Shown: piece after piece, positions 54,932 through 64,000 of the stretch
How the letters are laid out: each line of letters opens with the position of its first letter
How positions within the stretch are numbered: position 1 is the stretch's first letter
Source: Paragorgia papillata
Lineage: Eukaryota; Cnidaria; Anthozoa; Scleralcyonacea; Coralliidae
Assembly (NCBI GenBank): GCA_035771165.1
Contig: JAWNZC010000003.1
Location: forward strand, 62,001 to 126,000
Direction of reading: 5' to 3'
DNA length: 64,000 bases
Program-made: the position numbers and the translations under genes
The notes under the pieces: generated by a model
What the model was told of the DNA's origin: nothing
Seen by the model: the letters and a program-made list of their open reading frames with translations, nothing else
Database searches by the model: none

Positions 54932-55507
54932 AAACTAGTCAAGAGCGTTATATTTACAACAAGTAAAGGAGACAAAGGTTTTCACATGAGCATTTTAATT
55001 ACTGTACAGTTTCACGCTGTCGCACTGACCACATATATACACATATATATTTTATATGTATATATATATATATACATATATATATATTTAGTGTAAAGTC
55101 TGTTGGATTTCCAACGAAAGATGTTGCTTGTCCAAAGGATGTGGGACGCTTAAACTCAAATAAAATATAAAGAAGAGTAAACTTAATGTATAAGAAGAGT
55201 AAACAGCGAACAGCGGTTTCTATTAAGTTACAAACATTTCGCCCATTTGGGCTTCTTCAGTGTGAATAAAAAAGTTAAAAAAATAAATTTAATTAATAAA
55301 ATTTAATTAAATAAAATGTATTCACACTGAAGAAGCCCAAATGGGTGAAACGTTTGTATCCTAATAAAAACCTGTTCAAAGTTCGCTGTTTACCCTTTTT
55401 TACTCTTCTTTTTATATATATATACCCTGTGGAAGCCGGAAAAACAGCTGTAAACAAGTGTTGTTGTTGTTGTTTGTTGACATTAATATAATGATGTTGT
55501 ATTAAAG
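54650..55507. repeat. Intron 3: TA-microsatellites, a 30-bp-arm hairpin and Penelope-type inverted ends
   Basis: (TA)n tracts lie at 54659-54690, 54879-54928 and 55045-55090. A hairpin at 54696-54783 has arms gttgatggtcgctactgtca... and complement, with the cagtttcacgct word repeated inside. At 55186-55405, agtaaacagcgaacagcggt and its complement-like tail bracket inverted copies of cactgaagaagcccaaatgg, the Penelope-type linker. The inverted-linker cassette recurs at 58615-58815 and 62175-62395. Confidence 0.7.
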
Positions 55508-56134
55508 GTTGGTAATCCTGCTATACAACAGAGTGCCAACCAAAATGATACTGGAAATCACATTCAAGAAACTAATAATTCTGACTCACGTAAGTACTAA
55601 GCTACTGTATTCAGTTACAGTGTAAATGTTTGTATTCAACTTACTTGCATAATGCATTATTGTCACTCATGTTCTGTTGCTATGAATGTACAATGTAATA
55701 TGATCATCAAGCAGGCAACTAGACAAAGAAAAAATAATTAAAAAAATAATCTAATTACTTCAAGCACAAATTAAACTTGATAGACACATCCAGTTTCAAC
55801 AAGATCAACAGTTTCAAATTGAGATTGAGGTTGGATATGAATGCTAGCAGTAAATTCAACAAGTCTTTCCAGCATTGACTTAGAGCAATTGTTTTGAGGA
55901 TAATGTTCAAAAGGAATTTTACATGTATATTGCAGAAAAGCTCAGTCACTGTAGAACAAATTTTCATTTGTCCACGTTTTAGTTTATATGTTTAAAAATA
56001 ATAACTAATAAATATTGTTAGACAAATTAGATATTTCCATATTTCACAAAAAAACATTATTTAATTTAACAGAGCTTAAGAACAATAATGAGAAAACTGA
56101 AATTTGCATGACAGAAGAGGAATTATATATAGAG
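55508..56134 (+). CDS. SET gene module 1: exon pair encoding a 48-residue module
   Basis: Exon 4a is 55508-55589 (82 nt, acceptor attaaag, donor cac|gtaagt) and exon 5a is 56073-56134 (62 nt, acceptor aacag, donor gag|gtaaga). Entry phase is 0, the split codon is between the two exons, and exit phase is 0, so the pair adds exactly 48 codons: VGNPAIQQSANQNDTGNHIQ, ETNNSDSQLKNNNEKTEICM, TEEELYIE. It is polar, Asn/Glu-rich, probably disordered, and no known domain was recognised. It joins in frame to exon 3. Confidence 0.6.
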
Positions 56135-56218
56135 GTAAGAAAATTATACAAGAATAGGGAGTTATGAAGACAGACTTCATGCAAATTCCCACAAATTTTG
56201 ACTTAATTGTTCAGCCCA

Positions 56219-56490
56219 GTTCAATGGGTTTAGTACTTGGATGGTTGACCGTCTGGAAATAACCCCGTTCTCGAGCTTGGACCATGCAAGTATCTAGTTT
56301 AGTTGGTCCCTCCTGTGCTTTGAGGGGTTTTCACCGGGTTCGCCGGTTTTCTTCCCTCCACAAAATTAACACCATCTGGGAAAGGAGAGGTACCCACCCA
56401 TACGTAAGGCCCATAATAGCCAAAGACAGAGGAGCCTTCTGGCCACCTCTGACTCTGGTTAACCATCCACCACAATATATATATATACTG
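56219..56490 (+). mobile_element. 5S-rRNA-derived SINE, copy 1
   Basis: ggtttagtacttggatggtt then gaccgtctggaaataacc (56227-56264) closely matches the 3' half of 5S rRNA (GGTTAGTACTTGGATGGGAG, ACCGCCTGGGAATACC), including the internal control C-box. The body continues ctcctgtgctttgaggggtt through the cctccacaaaattaacacca block and ends at a (TA)n tract. This is a SINE3-like architecture. A sister copy is at 63520-63830. Confidence 0.75.
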
Positions 56491-56570
56491 CATGCTTGAT
56501 ATACATTGAAAATTAGCTAAACTCAAACCAACCAATGACAGTTATTGTTGTATCCTACCTGTATGTATAG

Positions 56571-56742
56571 GTAATCATATGATTTTGCTCATACAATTAA
56601 GGATTTACACTACAAGTGTCAAGTGATATTTGAAAATTTTGCCAAAATTGCATGAGCTATCAGGCGAGTGCAATTTGGCATAATTTTCAAATATCACGAG
56701 TAGTGTAAATCCTTAATTGTACGAGCAAAATCATATGATTAC
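56571..56742. repeat. 172-bp hairpin MITE, GTAATCATATGATTTTGCTC ends
   Basis: gtaatcatatgattttgctc at 56571 pairs with its complement ending at 56742. The interior (acaattaaggatttacacta, gatatttgaaaattttgcca) is also self-complementary. The next copy starts at 63921 and is cut by the window end. Confidence 0.85.
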
Positions 56743-57264
56743 TCATTTATTATATGCATGACAAAATTATGACATGTATGCTTCATACTCACTCAAGTCA
56801 CACCTTTAAAAACATCTTGTTTCAATCCTGGACAAGAAACACTTTCACTCTGGGTGTTCTCTGAACTCATTTCAAAATATTTACATGGAATTTTTAGTTC
56901 ATAGTGTACGGTACCACAAGTGTAGTGTACACGTATATCTATCTATATATATATATATATATATACTTCTAAAACTCATTAATAATTCATGAGGAAAACA
57001 TTAAATAGATTCCTCTTGATTTACATAAACTTTAGCTTTGATTTTCTCGACTTAGACAACGTTGTTTTTCAAAATTACTACGCCAATGAACTTACCAAAT
57101 AGAGAGTTTTAAAAGTAATTTATAGAATTCATGTCCATTCTGTATCGGGATACAGGCACTCGGCTTCACCTCATATCTGCATACCCTGATACAGAATGGC
57201 CACTCGTTCTGTAAATAGTACTTATATATACACATATATATATACACATATATATATATACACG

Positions 57265-57303
<39 letters not shown>

Positions 57304-57643
57304 CACTATTGACCTGTGTGGTATATGCTAAATATACATGAATTTTAATTTAATATATATACATGGCAGAGTGCTCGATGAAACTAGTCAAGAGCGTTAT
57401 ATTTACAACAAGTAAAGGAGACAAAGGTTTTCACATGAGCATTAATTACTGTACAGTTTTGTGCTGTCGCACTGATCACATTCAATGAGTGTCACAGCAC
57501 GAAACTGTATAATTAAAATGCTCATGTGAAAATATATGAAGTAGATGAGCCACCAGCCAAACCCTGTGGAAGCCGGCAAAACAGCTGTAAACGAGTGTTG
57601 TTGTTGTTTGTTGACATTAATATAATATGATGTTGTATTAAAG

Positions 57644-57959
57644 GTTTGTAATCCTGCTATACAACAGAGTGCCGACCAAAATGATACTGGAAATGACATT
57701 CAAGAAACTAATAATTCTGACTCACGTAAGTACTAAGCTACTGTATTTAGTTACTGTGTAAATTTTTGTATTCAACTTACATGTACTTGCATTATTGTCA
57801 CTCATGTTCTGTTGCTATGAATGTACAATGTAATATGATCATCAAGCAGGCAACTAGACAAAGAAAAATAATCAAAAATACTAATTTAATTTAATAGAGC
57901 TTAAGAACAATAAAGGAAAAACAGAAATTTGCATGACAGAAAAGGAATTACATGTAGAG
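57644..57959 (+). CDS. SET gene module 2 exon pair
   Basis: The exons are 57644-57725 (82 nt) and 57898-57959 (62 nt), with acceptors ttaaag and ttaatag and donors cac|gtaagt and gag|gtaagt. The same 48-codon module as 55508-56134 has changes G2C, N11D, H18D, N32K, E33G, E43K, Y46H and I47V. All splice signals and phases are intact. Confidence 0.55.
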
Positions 57960-58129
57960 GTAAGTGAATTATAGGGAGTTATGAACACAGACTTCATGTA
58001 AATTCCCACAATGTTTTGCCTTAATATACTGATAAGGAAAAAGTTAATAGGCTAAAAATAATGACCTTTATTTCATCAAAATAACCTTACCATGTTTCAT
58101 TTCATCAAAAAGTGATTGGTGAAGAAAGT

Positions 58130-58480
58130 GGGGAAAAAATTGTTGAAAAGTCAATGGGAAATGAATTATATTTATTATTATTAGTATTAATTATTAATTT
58201 ATTATTATTGTAGTAAGTTAACCCATAGATATACATGCGTGGACCATATCCTTCTTTCCAGGCACGAGAACTTCAAGAAAGATGATTATTATTATTACAT
58301 AAATACATGCATCAGTGCTCTGACCACTGCGCTATTGAGACATGGTCAGGACAGTGAGCAAGTATTCATATTTGAACATCACTGACTGGCCTGACTGTGT
58401 CTCAATCTAGAGTATATAATTATATATGGTATAGACAAACTTAGTTGGGAGTGCAGGAAAGTTCTTCAAACAAGTAATAT
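58130..58480. other. Intron sequence with a recurring 200-bp block
   Basis: gtaagttaacccatagatat and the following bases (58210-58440) recur at 61787-62010, right of the inserted element in unit B. There is no gene. The sequence is part of the 1.6-kb unit. Confidence 0.5.
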
Positions 58481-59248
58481 ATATAAATATATATATTTAG
58501 TGTAAAATCTGTTGGATTTTCCAACGAAAGATGTCGCTTATCCAAAGGATACAAGACGCTTGAACTCAAATAAAGTATAAAGAAGACTAAACTTAAGGTA
58601 TAAGAAGAGTAAACAGCGAACAGCAGTTTCTATTAAGTTACAAACATTTCGTCCATTTAGGCTTCTTCAGTGTGAATAAAAAAGTTAAAAAAATAAATTT
58701 AATTAATAAAATTTAATTAAATAAAATGTATTCACACTGAAGAAGCCCAAATGGGTGAAACGTTTGTAAACCTAATAAAAACCTGTTCAAAGTTCGCTGT
58801 TTACCCTTTTTTACTCTTCTTTATATATATATAAAGTATGAAGTATAGTTTACCTTAAAGTCTTCGCTACCAGAGATTTCACCCTAAACGGGAGGGATCA
58901 TCAGGCGATGATTGACCTGTGCGGTATATGCTAAATATACATAAATTTTAATTTAATATATATACATGGCAGAGTGCTCGATGAAACTAGTCAAGAGCGT
59001 TATTTTTTTACAACAAGTAAAGCAGACAAAGGTTTTCACATGAGCATTAATTACTGTACAGTTTTGTGCTGTCGCACTGATCACATTCAATGAGTGTCAC
59101 AGCACGAAACTGTATAATTAAAATGCTCATGTGAAAATATATGAAGTAGATGAGCCACCAGCCAAACCCTGTGGAAGCCGGCAAAACAGCTGTAAACGAG
59201 TGTTGTTGTTGTTTGTTGACATTAATATAATATGATGTTGTATTAAAC

Positions 59249-59564
59249 GTTGGTAATCCTGCTATACAACAGAGTGCCGACCAAAATGATACTGGAAATG
59301 ACATTCAAGAAACTAATAATTCTGACTCACGTAAGTACTAAGCTACTGTATTTAGTTACTGTGTAAATTTTTGTATTCAACTTACATGTACTTGCATTAT
59401 TGTCACTCATGTTCTGTTGCTATGAATGTACAATGTAATATGATCATCAAGCAGGCAACTAGACAAAGAAAAATAATCAAAAATACTAATTTAATTTAAT
59501 AGAGCTTAAGAACAATAAAGGAAAAACAGAAATTTGCATGACAGAAAAGGAATTACATGTAGAG
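59249..59564 (+). CDS. SET gene module 3 exon pair with lost acceptor
   Basis: The exons would be 59249-59330 and 59503-59564, encoding a module nearly identical to module 2. The acceptor of the first exon reads ttaaac (59247-59248 AC) where modules 1, 2 and 4 have ttaaag, so this exon should not be spliced in normally. The second exon's signals are intact, but used alone (62 nt) it would break the frame. Module 3 is therefore probably skipped as a pair. Confidence 0.4.
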
Positions 59565-59810
59565 GTAAGTGAATTATAGGGAGTTATGAACACAGACTTC
59601 ATGTAAATTCCCACAATGTTTTGCCTTAATATACTGATAAGGAAAAAGTTAAATAGGCTAAAAATAATGACCTTTATTTCATCAAAATAACCTTACCATG
59701 TTTCATTTCATCAAAAATTGATTGGTGAAGAAAGTGGGGAAAAAATTGTTGAAAAGTCAATAGGAAATGAATTATATTATATTTATTATTATTAGTATTA
59801 ATTTATTGTA

Positions 59811-61773
59811 TCTGCGTAGCAGATATATTGCTATCGTGTTGTGTGTGTGTGTGTGTGTGTGTGTTTGTGTGTTAACTTTTTTGTGTAACCACTGACCTGT
59901 AGTGTGTGCTGTGGTCTAACTCTCTAATCAATGCGCGACAATTACATCGGGGACAATCGAAGCTTAGAATTTTTTGGCGTCAACGTACGAGCTGTCAGGT
60001 TGAACGATGGAAACAAGTATTCTTTAATCCCGATCGTGTTTATAATATTATTTCGTCGCCACATCAAAAGAGCAATCACTATTTTCGAAGAAAGACAATA
60101 TTGCTGATACAAATGGCAAGTATTTTTAACATGACTTATAGTAAACTTGCAAGTGTGATCTATCACAGTTTTTGTGCGTTATACAGAACGATTGAAGAGT
60201 TGACAAAAGGTTTTCAACTCGTTGGGCGATTTTATATCGAGTCAGGCGACTCAGGCCAACACGTGTACTATTTAAAACTGTTTATGAATTAGGACCGTGG
60301 TCTTCAAGTGACAAACATTACTCTTCGGAAGGCAAACAATTGTCTTTGGAGGAAACTTACAAGTATTTATTTCACAACCGGTAGCATCATTTTACATTTT
60401 TAATGCCATCAAGTGTATTTAGCAGTACACACATGTACTCATTGACTGCTTGCAGTATAAAGTTGTATCTAATAAACAATCCAAGATTTCGAACTAGATT
60501 TTTCTATTTAGCTTATAGATACGTGCCATACATGTCAGGTAAACAACCTCACTGCCTTATTAATAAGAATAACAAGTATATATTTCACAACATGTACAGG
60601 TAGCATTCTTTTACATTTTTAAAGCAATCCAGTTTATTAGCAGTGCCTATTTAATAAATATTAGGTTGTACTGTAAGTTGACAAAGTTGTATCTAATAAA
60701 CCATGATCTGACCCACGATTTATTTTCTTTAATATCATGGGATTGGCTTGTTATCTCATTCACTTATTAGTTATTACGTTCACTGAACTGGCCTGTTTAC
60801 AAGGAGGTAGGGTTACCCTAGCACCCGAGTCAAAGTTAGGGTCATCCTGCTGCCCAGGTCAACTTTATTACACCTGGTTACCAAGCACTAATAACAAGTA
60901 GGCAGGTGGCAGGTAGGCGCATTATCCCTACCAAATGCATTTACAAGAACAAAGCATAACCTGGCTACTAGGGTAACCCTGGCAGCTGGTTTACCTACTT
61001 AGTAGCATCCTTGTAAACACAACAAACAAAAAATGCAAGAAATGTATGATAACTAGAGTATAATGAGTGTTTTAGACCAGTGGCGGACACTAGGGGAGGC
61101 GATCGCCCCCCCAATAATTTTAGCTGAAGCTTTCATTTTGAAAAGTGGAAGCACAAGAATAGAATATGTTAACGAAACAAAAGCGTGCGCAGAACGGAGT
61201 CATAGACGAACTATGCATAGACTGATCAAATTCTGATATTTATTTATTTTAAAAGAAATATGTGGATTTCACTCGCTTAGCGAATAAATTTTACATTGTC
61301 ATTGGCGTGTTAATTAAACCACCTTGCAATTCCATTCACAAATGTAGATAATCATCTAGAATATTTTCTCTGAAATGTTGTTTTTTTTATGCTTAGCATG
61401 TGATTTATAACAAAATGCACCATTAAAATAGTGTTTTGAAAACCTAAAATTGTTTTACAAAATGAGTTCTCAGAATGCTGCCAATGCCATTCAGAGATCC
61501 AAATTTTAAAAATTTTCGGGGGGGCATGCCCCCACACGCCCCCTGAATATTTCGTCAAGTGTCCGCCACTGCTTTAGACACTTCCCAAATTTGCTTCAAT
61601 GGGCATGAACAATGGTTTGAAATCGAGGTTGAATATCAGGGATGATAGTGAATGCATTACAATTTCATGTCAACCTCGAATTTGTGCCATTGTTTCATAA
61701 TAGGCACTATTTATAGGCTATAAATTCTGTTCTAATGTTCAGCGCAGATACATGTACGCTATGCGTACCTTTT
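59811..61773. mobile_element. Inverted copy of the 1.46-kb element, enlarged by a hAT MITE
   Basis: It is the reverse complement of 47923-49383 with few differences: (GT)n at 59838-59863 and the GTTTACAAGGA MITE at 60795-61018. The longest frame (59906-60292 plus) begins MLWSNSLINARQLHRGQSKL. In the other copy the same reading is broken by indels, so coding is unsupported. Flanking direct repeats are unclear here (ttatt on both sides at best). Confidence 0.75.
61078..61571. mobile_element. 494-bp hAT MITE with 8-bp TSD and visible empty site
   Basis: The termini CAGTGGCGGACACT and AGTGTCCGCCACTG are flanked by TTTTAGAC (61070-61077) and CTTTAGAC (61572-61579). The sister element at 47923-49383 has the empty site gaagtgtctaaagcactc (about 48113-48130; complement ctttagac), proving the duplication of CTTTAGAC followed by one mutation. 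The interior has no transposase. Confidence 0.93.
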
Positions 61774-61786
61774 GTTATTATTGTAG

Positions 61787-62482
61787 TAAGTTAACCCATA
61801 GATATACATGCGTGGACCATATCCTTCCTTCCAGGCACGAGAACTTCAAGAAAGATGATTATTATTATTACATAAATACATGCATCAGTGCTCTGACCAC
61901 TGCACTATTGAGACATGGTCAGGACAGTGAGCAAGTATTCATATTTGAACATCACTGACTGGCCTGACTGTGTCTCAATCTAGAGTATATAATTATATAT
62001 GGTATAGACAAACTTAGTTGGGAGTGCAGGAAAGTTCTTCAAACAAGTAATATATATAAATATATATATTTAGTGTAAAATCTGTTGGATTTTCCAACGA
62101 AAGATGTCGCTTGTCCAAAGGATACAAGACGCTTAAACTCAAATAAAGTATAAAGAAGAGTAAACTTAAGGTATAAGAAGAGTAAACAGCGAACAGCGGT
62201 TTCTATTAAGTTACAAACGTTTCGTCCATTTAGGCTTCTTCAGTGTGAATAAAAAAGTTAAAAAAATAAATTTAATTAATAAAATTTAATTAAATAAAAT
62301 GTATTCACACTGAAGAAGCCCAAATGGGTGAAACGTTTGTAAACCTAATAAAAACCTGTTCAAAGTTCGCTGTTTACCCTTTTTTACTCTTCTTTATATA
62401 TATATAAAGTATGAAGTATAGTTTACCTTAAAGTCTTCGCTACCAGAGGTTTCACCCTAAACGGGATCATCAGGCGATGATT
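61787..62482. repeat. Right part of unit B: recurring block and Penelope-type inverted cassette
   Basis: It repeats 58210-58913 almost exactly, including gttggattttccaacgaaag (62086), inverted cactgaagaagcccaaatgg copies at 62235-62340 and the gtttcaccctaaacgggatc motif (62449). Unit B lacks the extra agg of gggagggatc seen in unit A. Confidence 0.75.
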
Positions 62483-62812
62483 GACCTGTGCGGTATATGC
62501 TAAATATACATAAATTTTAATTTAATATATATACATGGCAGAGTGCTCGATGAAACTAGTCAAGAGCGTTATATTTACAACAAGTAAAGCAGACAAAGGT
62601 TTTCACATGAGCATTAATTACTGTACAGTTTTGTGCTGTCGCACTGATCACATTCAATGAGTGTCACAGCACGAAACTGTATAATTAAAATGCTCATGTG
62701 AAAGTATATGAAGTAGATGAGCCACCAGGCAAACCCAGTGGAAGCCGGCAAAACAGCTGTAAACAAGTGTTGTTGTTTGTTGACATTAATATAATATGAT
62801 GTTGTATTAAAG

Positions 62813-63434
62813 GTTGGTAATCCTGCTATACAACAGAGTGCCGAGCAAAATGATACTGGAAATTGCATTCAAGAAACTAATAATTCTGACTCACGTAAGT
62901 ACTAAGCTACTGTATTCAGTTACGGTGTAAATTTTTGTATTCAACTTACTTGCATAATGCATTATTGTCACTCATGTTCTGTTGCTATGAATGTACAATG
63001 TAATATGATCATCAAGCAGGCAACTAGGACAAAGAAAAATAATTTCAAAAATAATCTAATTACTTCAAGCACATATTAAACTTGATAGTCACATCCAGTT
63101 TCAACAAGATCAACAGTTTCAAATTGAAATTGAGGTTGGATATGAATGCTAGCAGTAAATTCAATACAACAAGTCTTTCCAACATCGACTTAGAGCAATT
63201 GTTTTGAGGATAATGTTCATTTACATGTATATTGCAGAAAAGCTCAGTTACTGTACAACAAATTTTCATTTGTCCACGTTTTAGTTTATGTTTAAAAATA
63301 ATAACTAATAAATATTGTTAGACAAATTAGATATTTCCATATTTCACAAAAAAATATTATTTAATTTAACAGAGCTTAAGAACAATAATGAGAAAACTGA
63401 AATTTGCATGACAGAAGAGGAATTACATGTAGAG
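62813..63434 (+). CDS. SET gene module 4 exon pair
   Basis: The exons are 62813-62894 (82 nt) and 63373-63434 (62 nt), acceptors ttaaag and aacag, donors cac|gtaagt and gag|gtaagt. The 48-codon module has E at position 11 and C at 18, ending TEEELHVE. Its intron (478 bases) is long like module 1's (483) and unlike the 172-base introns of modules 2 and 3, so modules 1 and 4 share the ancestral long intron. The gene continues past the window. Confidence 0.6.
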
Positions 63435-63519
63435 GTAAGTGAATTATACAAGAATAGGGAGTTATGAAGACAGACTTCATGCAAATTCCCACAATATTTT
63501 GACTTAATTGTTAAGCCCT

Positions 63520-63772
63520 GTTCAATGGGGTTGGTACTTGGATGGTTGACCATCTGGAAATAACCCCGTTCTCGAGCTTGGACCATGCGACTATCTAGTT
63601 TAGTTGGTCCCTCCTGTGCTTTGAGGGTTTTTTCACCGGGTTCACTGGTTTTCTTCCCTCCACAAAATTAACACCATCTGGGAAAGGAGAGGTACCCACC
63701 CATACCTAAGGCCTGTAATAGCCAAAGACAGAGGAGCCTTCTGGCCACCTCTGACGCTGGTTGACCAACCAC

Positions 63773-63826
<54 letters not shown>

Positions 63827-63830
63827 CATG
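63520..63830 (+). mobile_element. 5S-rRNA-derived SINE, copy 2, with (TA)n tail
   Basis: ggtacttggatggttgacca followed by tctggaaataacc (63532-63564) is the 5S-like part. The body matches 56265-56470, and the (TA)n tract at 63775-63824 replaces the short one in copy 1. It lies in the intron after module 4, as its sister does after module 1. Confidence 0.75.
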
Positions 63831-63920
63831 CTTGATATACATTGAAAATTAGCTAAACTCAAACCAACCAATGACAGTTGTTGTATCCAACAAAACTCTA
63901 GCTACCTGTATGTATAGGTA

Positions 63921-64000
63921 ATCATATGATTTTGCTCGTACAATTAAGGATTTACACTACAAGTGTCAAGTGATATTTGAAAATTTTGCCAAAATTGCAT
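63921..64000. repeat. Left part of the GTAATCATATGATTTTGCTC hairpin MITE
   Basis: Same sequence as 56571-56650. The right arm lies beyond the window. Confidence 0.8.

Larger units (their letters stand above)
57311..58913. repeat. 1.6-kb intragenic tandem unit A (carries module 2)
   Basis: gacctgtg-gtatatgctaaatatac marks unit starts at 57311, 58914 and 62483. Units A and B are nearly identical over 1603 bases once the insert in B is removed (3569 - 1603 = 1966, the size of the inserted block). They include a hairpin (57445-57515, ttaattactgtacagttttg and complement) and the exon pair. The third unit starting at 62483 resembles the module 1 surroundings further right (SINE and hairpin), so several duplication steps are recorded. 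Confidence 0.85.
58914..62482. repeat. Intragenic tandem unit B with a 1.97-kb insertion
   Basis: Same start words as unit A. The insertion 59811-61773 splits the attagtattaattta / ttattattgtagtaag stretch that is continuous in unit A (58185-58213). It contains module 3. Confidence 0.85.

Noticed and set aside
54872..55096. ORF rich in YIYIYI (also at 63642-63871)
   Set aside because: Translation of TA microsatellites.
57442..57699. 85-codon minus-strand ORF repeated at 59047-59304 and 62614-62868
   Set aside because: Repeats because it lies opposite the duplicated exon 4 and its hairpin; it has no motif and lacks signals of its own.
59906..60292. 128-codon ORF in the inverted 1.46-kb element as a transposase
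   Set aside because: The sister copy breaks the frame with small indels and no catalytic or DNA-binding motif is visible.

Overview
The window is animal nuclear DNA, AT-rich and very repeat-rich, most likely from an anthozoan cnidarian such as a stony coral. The evidence is spliced metazoan-type genes (a TNF-ligand-like exon with SYFGAFRI-type C-terminus and a SET8-like SET domain), THAP/P-element, Penelope-like, LINE and hAT remnants, and SINEs derived from tRNA and 5S rRNA. The taxon is inferred, not proven.

Layout. Bases 1-24629 and 24630-about 46195 are two copies, head to tail, of a 24.6-kb unit. They differ by only scattered single-base changes and small indels, about one per several hundred bases by eye. 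The window opens inside a TNF-exon pseudogene that the unit also carries at 24435-24807, so the array probably continues to the left. Each unit holds a split TNF-superfamily ligand gene on the minus strand: a type II membrane-anchor first exon (18181-18309; copy 42816-42944) and a TNF-homology last exon (3629-4032; copy 28262-28665). The roughly 14 kb between them is packed with foldback elements, MITEs and dead transposons. The most notable of these are a palindromized THAP element (755-1536), a nested MITE pair with an 8-bp target duplication (2782-3634), a two-gene integrase-type transposon derivative beside a RecQ-like fragment (8453-10711), a P-element transposase fragment (14690-14995) and Penelope-like remnants (17162-17853, 22510-22611).

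The second copy ends in a higher-order tandem array of a roughly 1-kb dimeric repeat (45451-50590), interrupted by a 1.46-kb element (47923-49383). The same element recurs inverted at 59811-61773, where it carries a further hAT MITE.

From about 51000 to the right edge lies one plus-strand gene. Its first three exons (51147-54616) encode a compact KMT5A/SET8-like SET domain. A phase-symmetric pair of exons encoding a 48-residue module then follows and has been copied at least four times (55508-56134, 57644-57959, 59249-59564, 62813-63434). Three evenly spaced octamer motifs (ATGCAAAT, 13-bp spacing) lie 90-123 bases before the start codon. The gene runs off the right edge.

No RNA, protein or database evidence was available. 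Exon calls rest on splice signals, reading phase and recognisable motifs.
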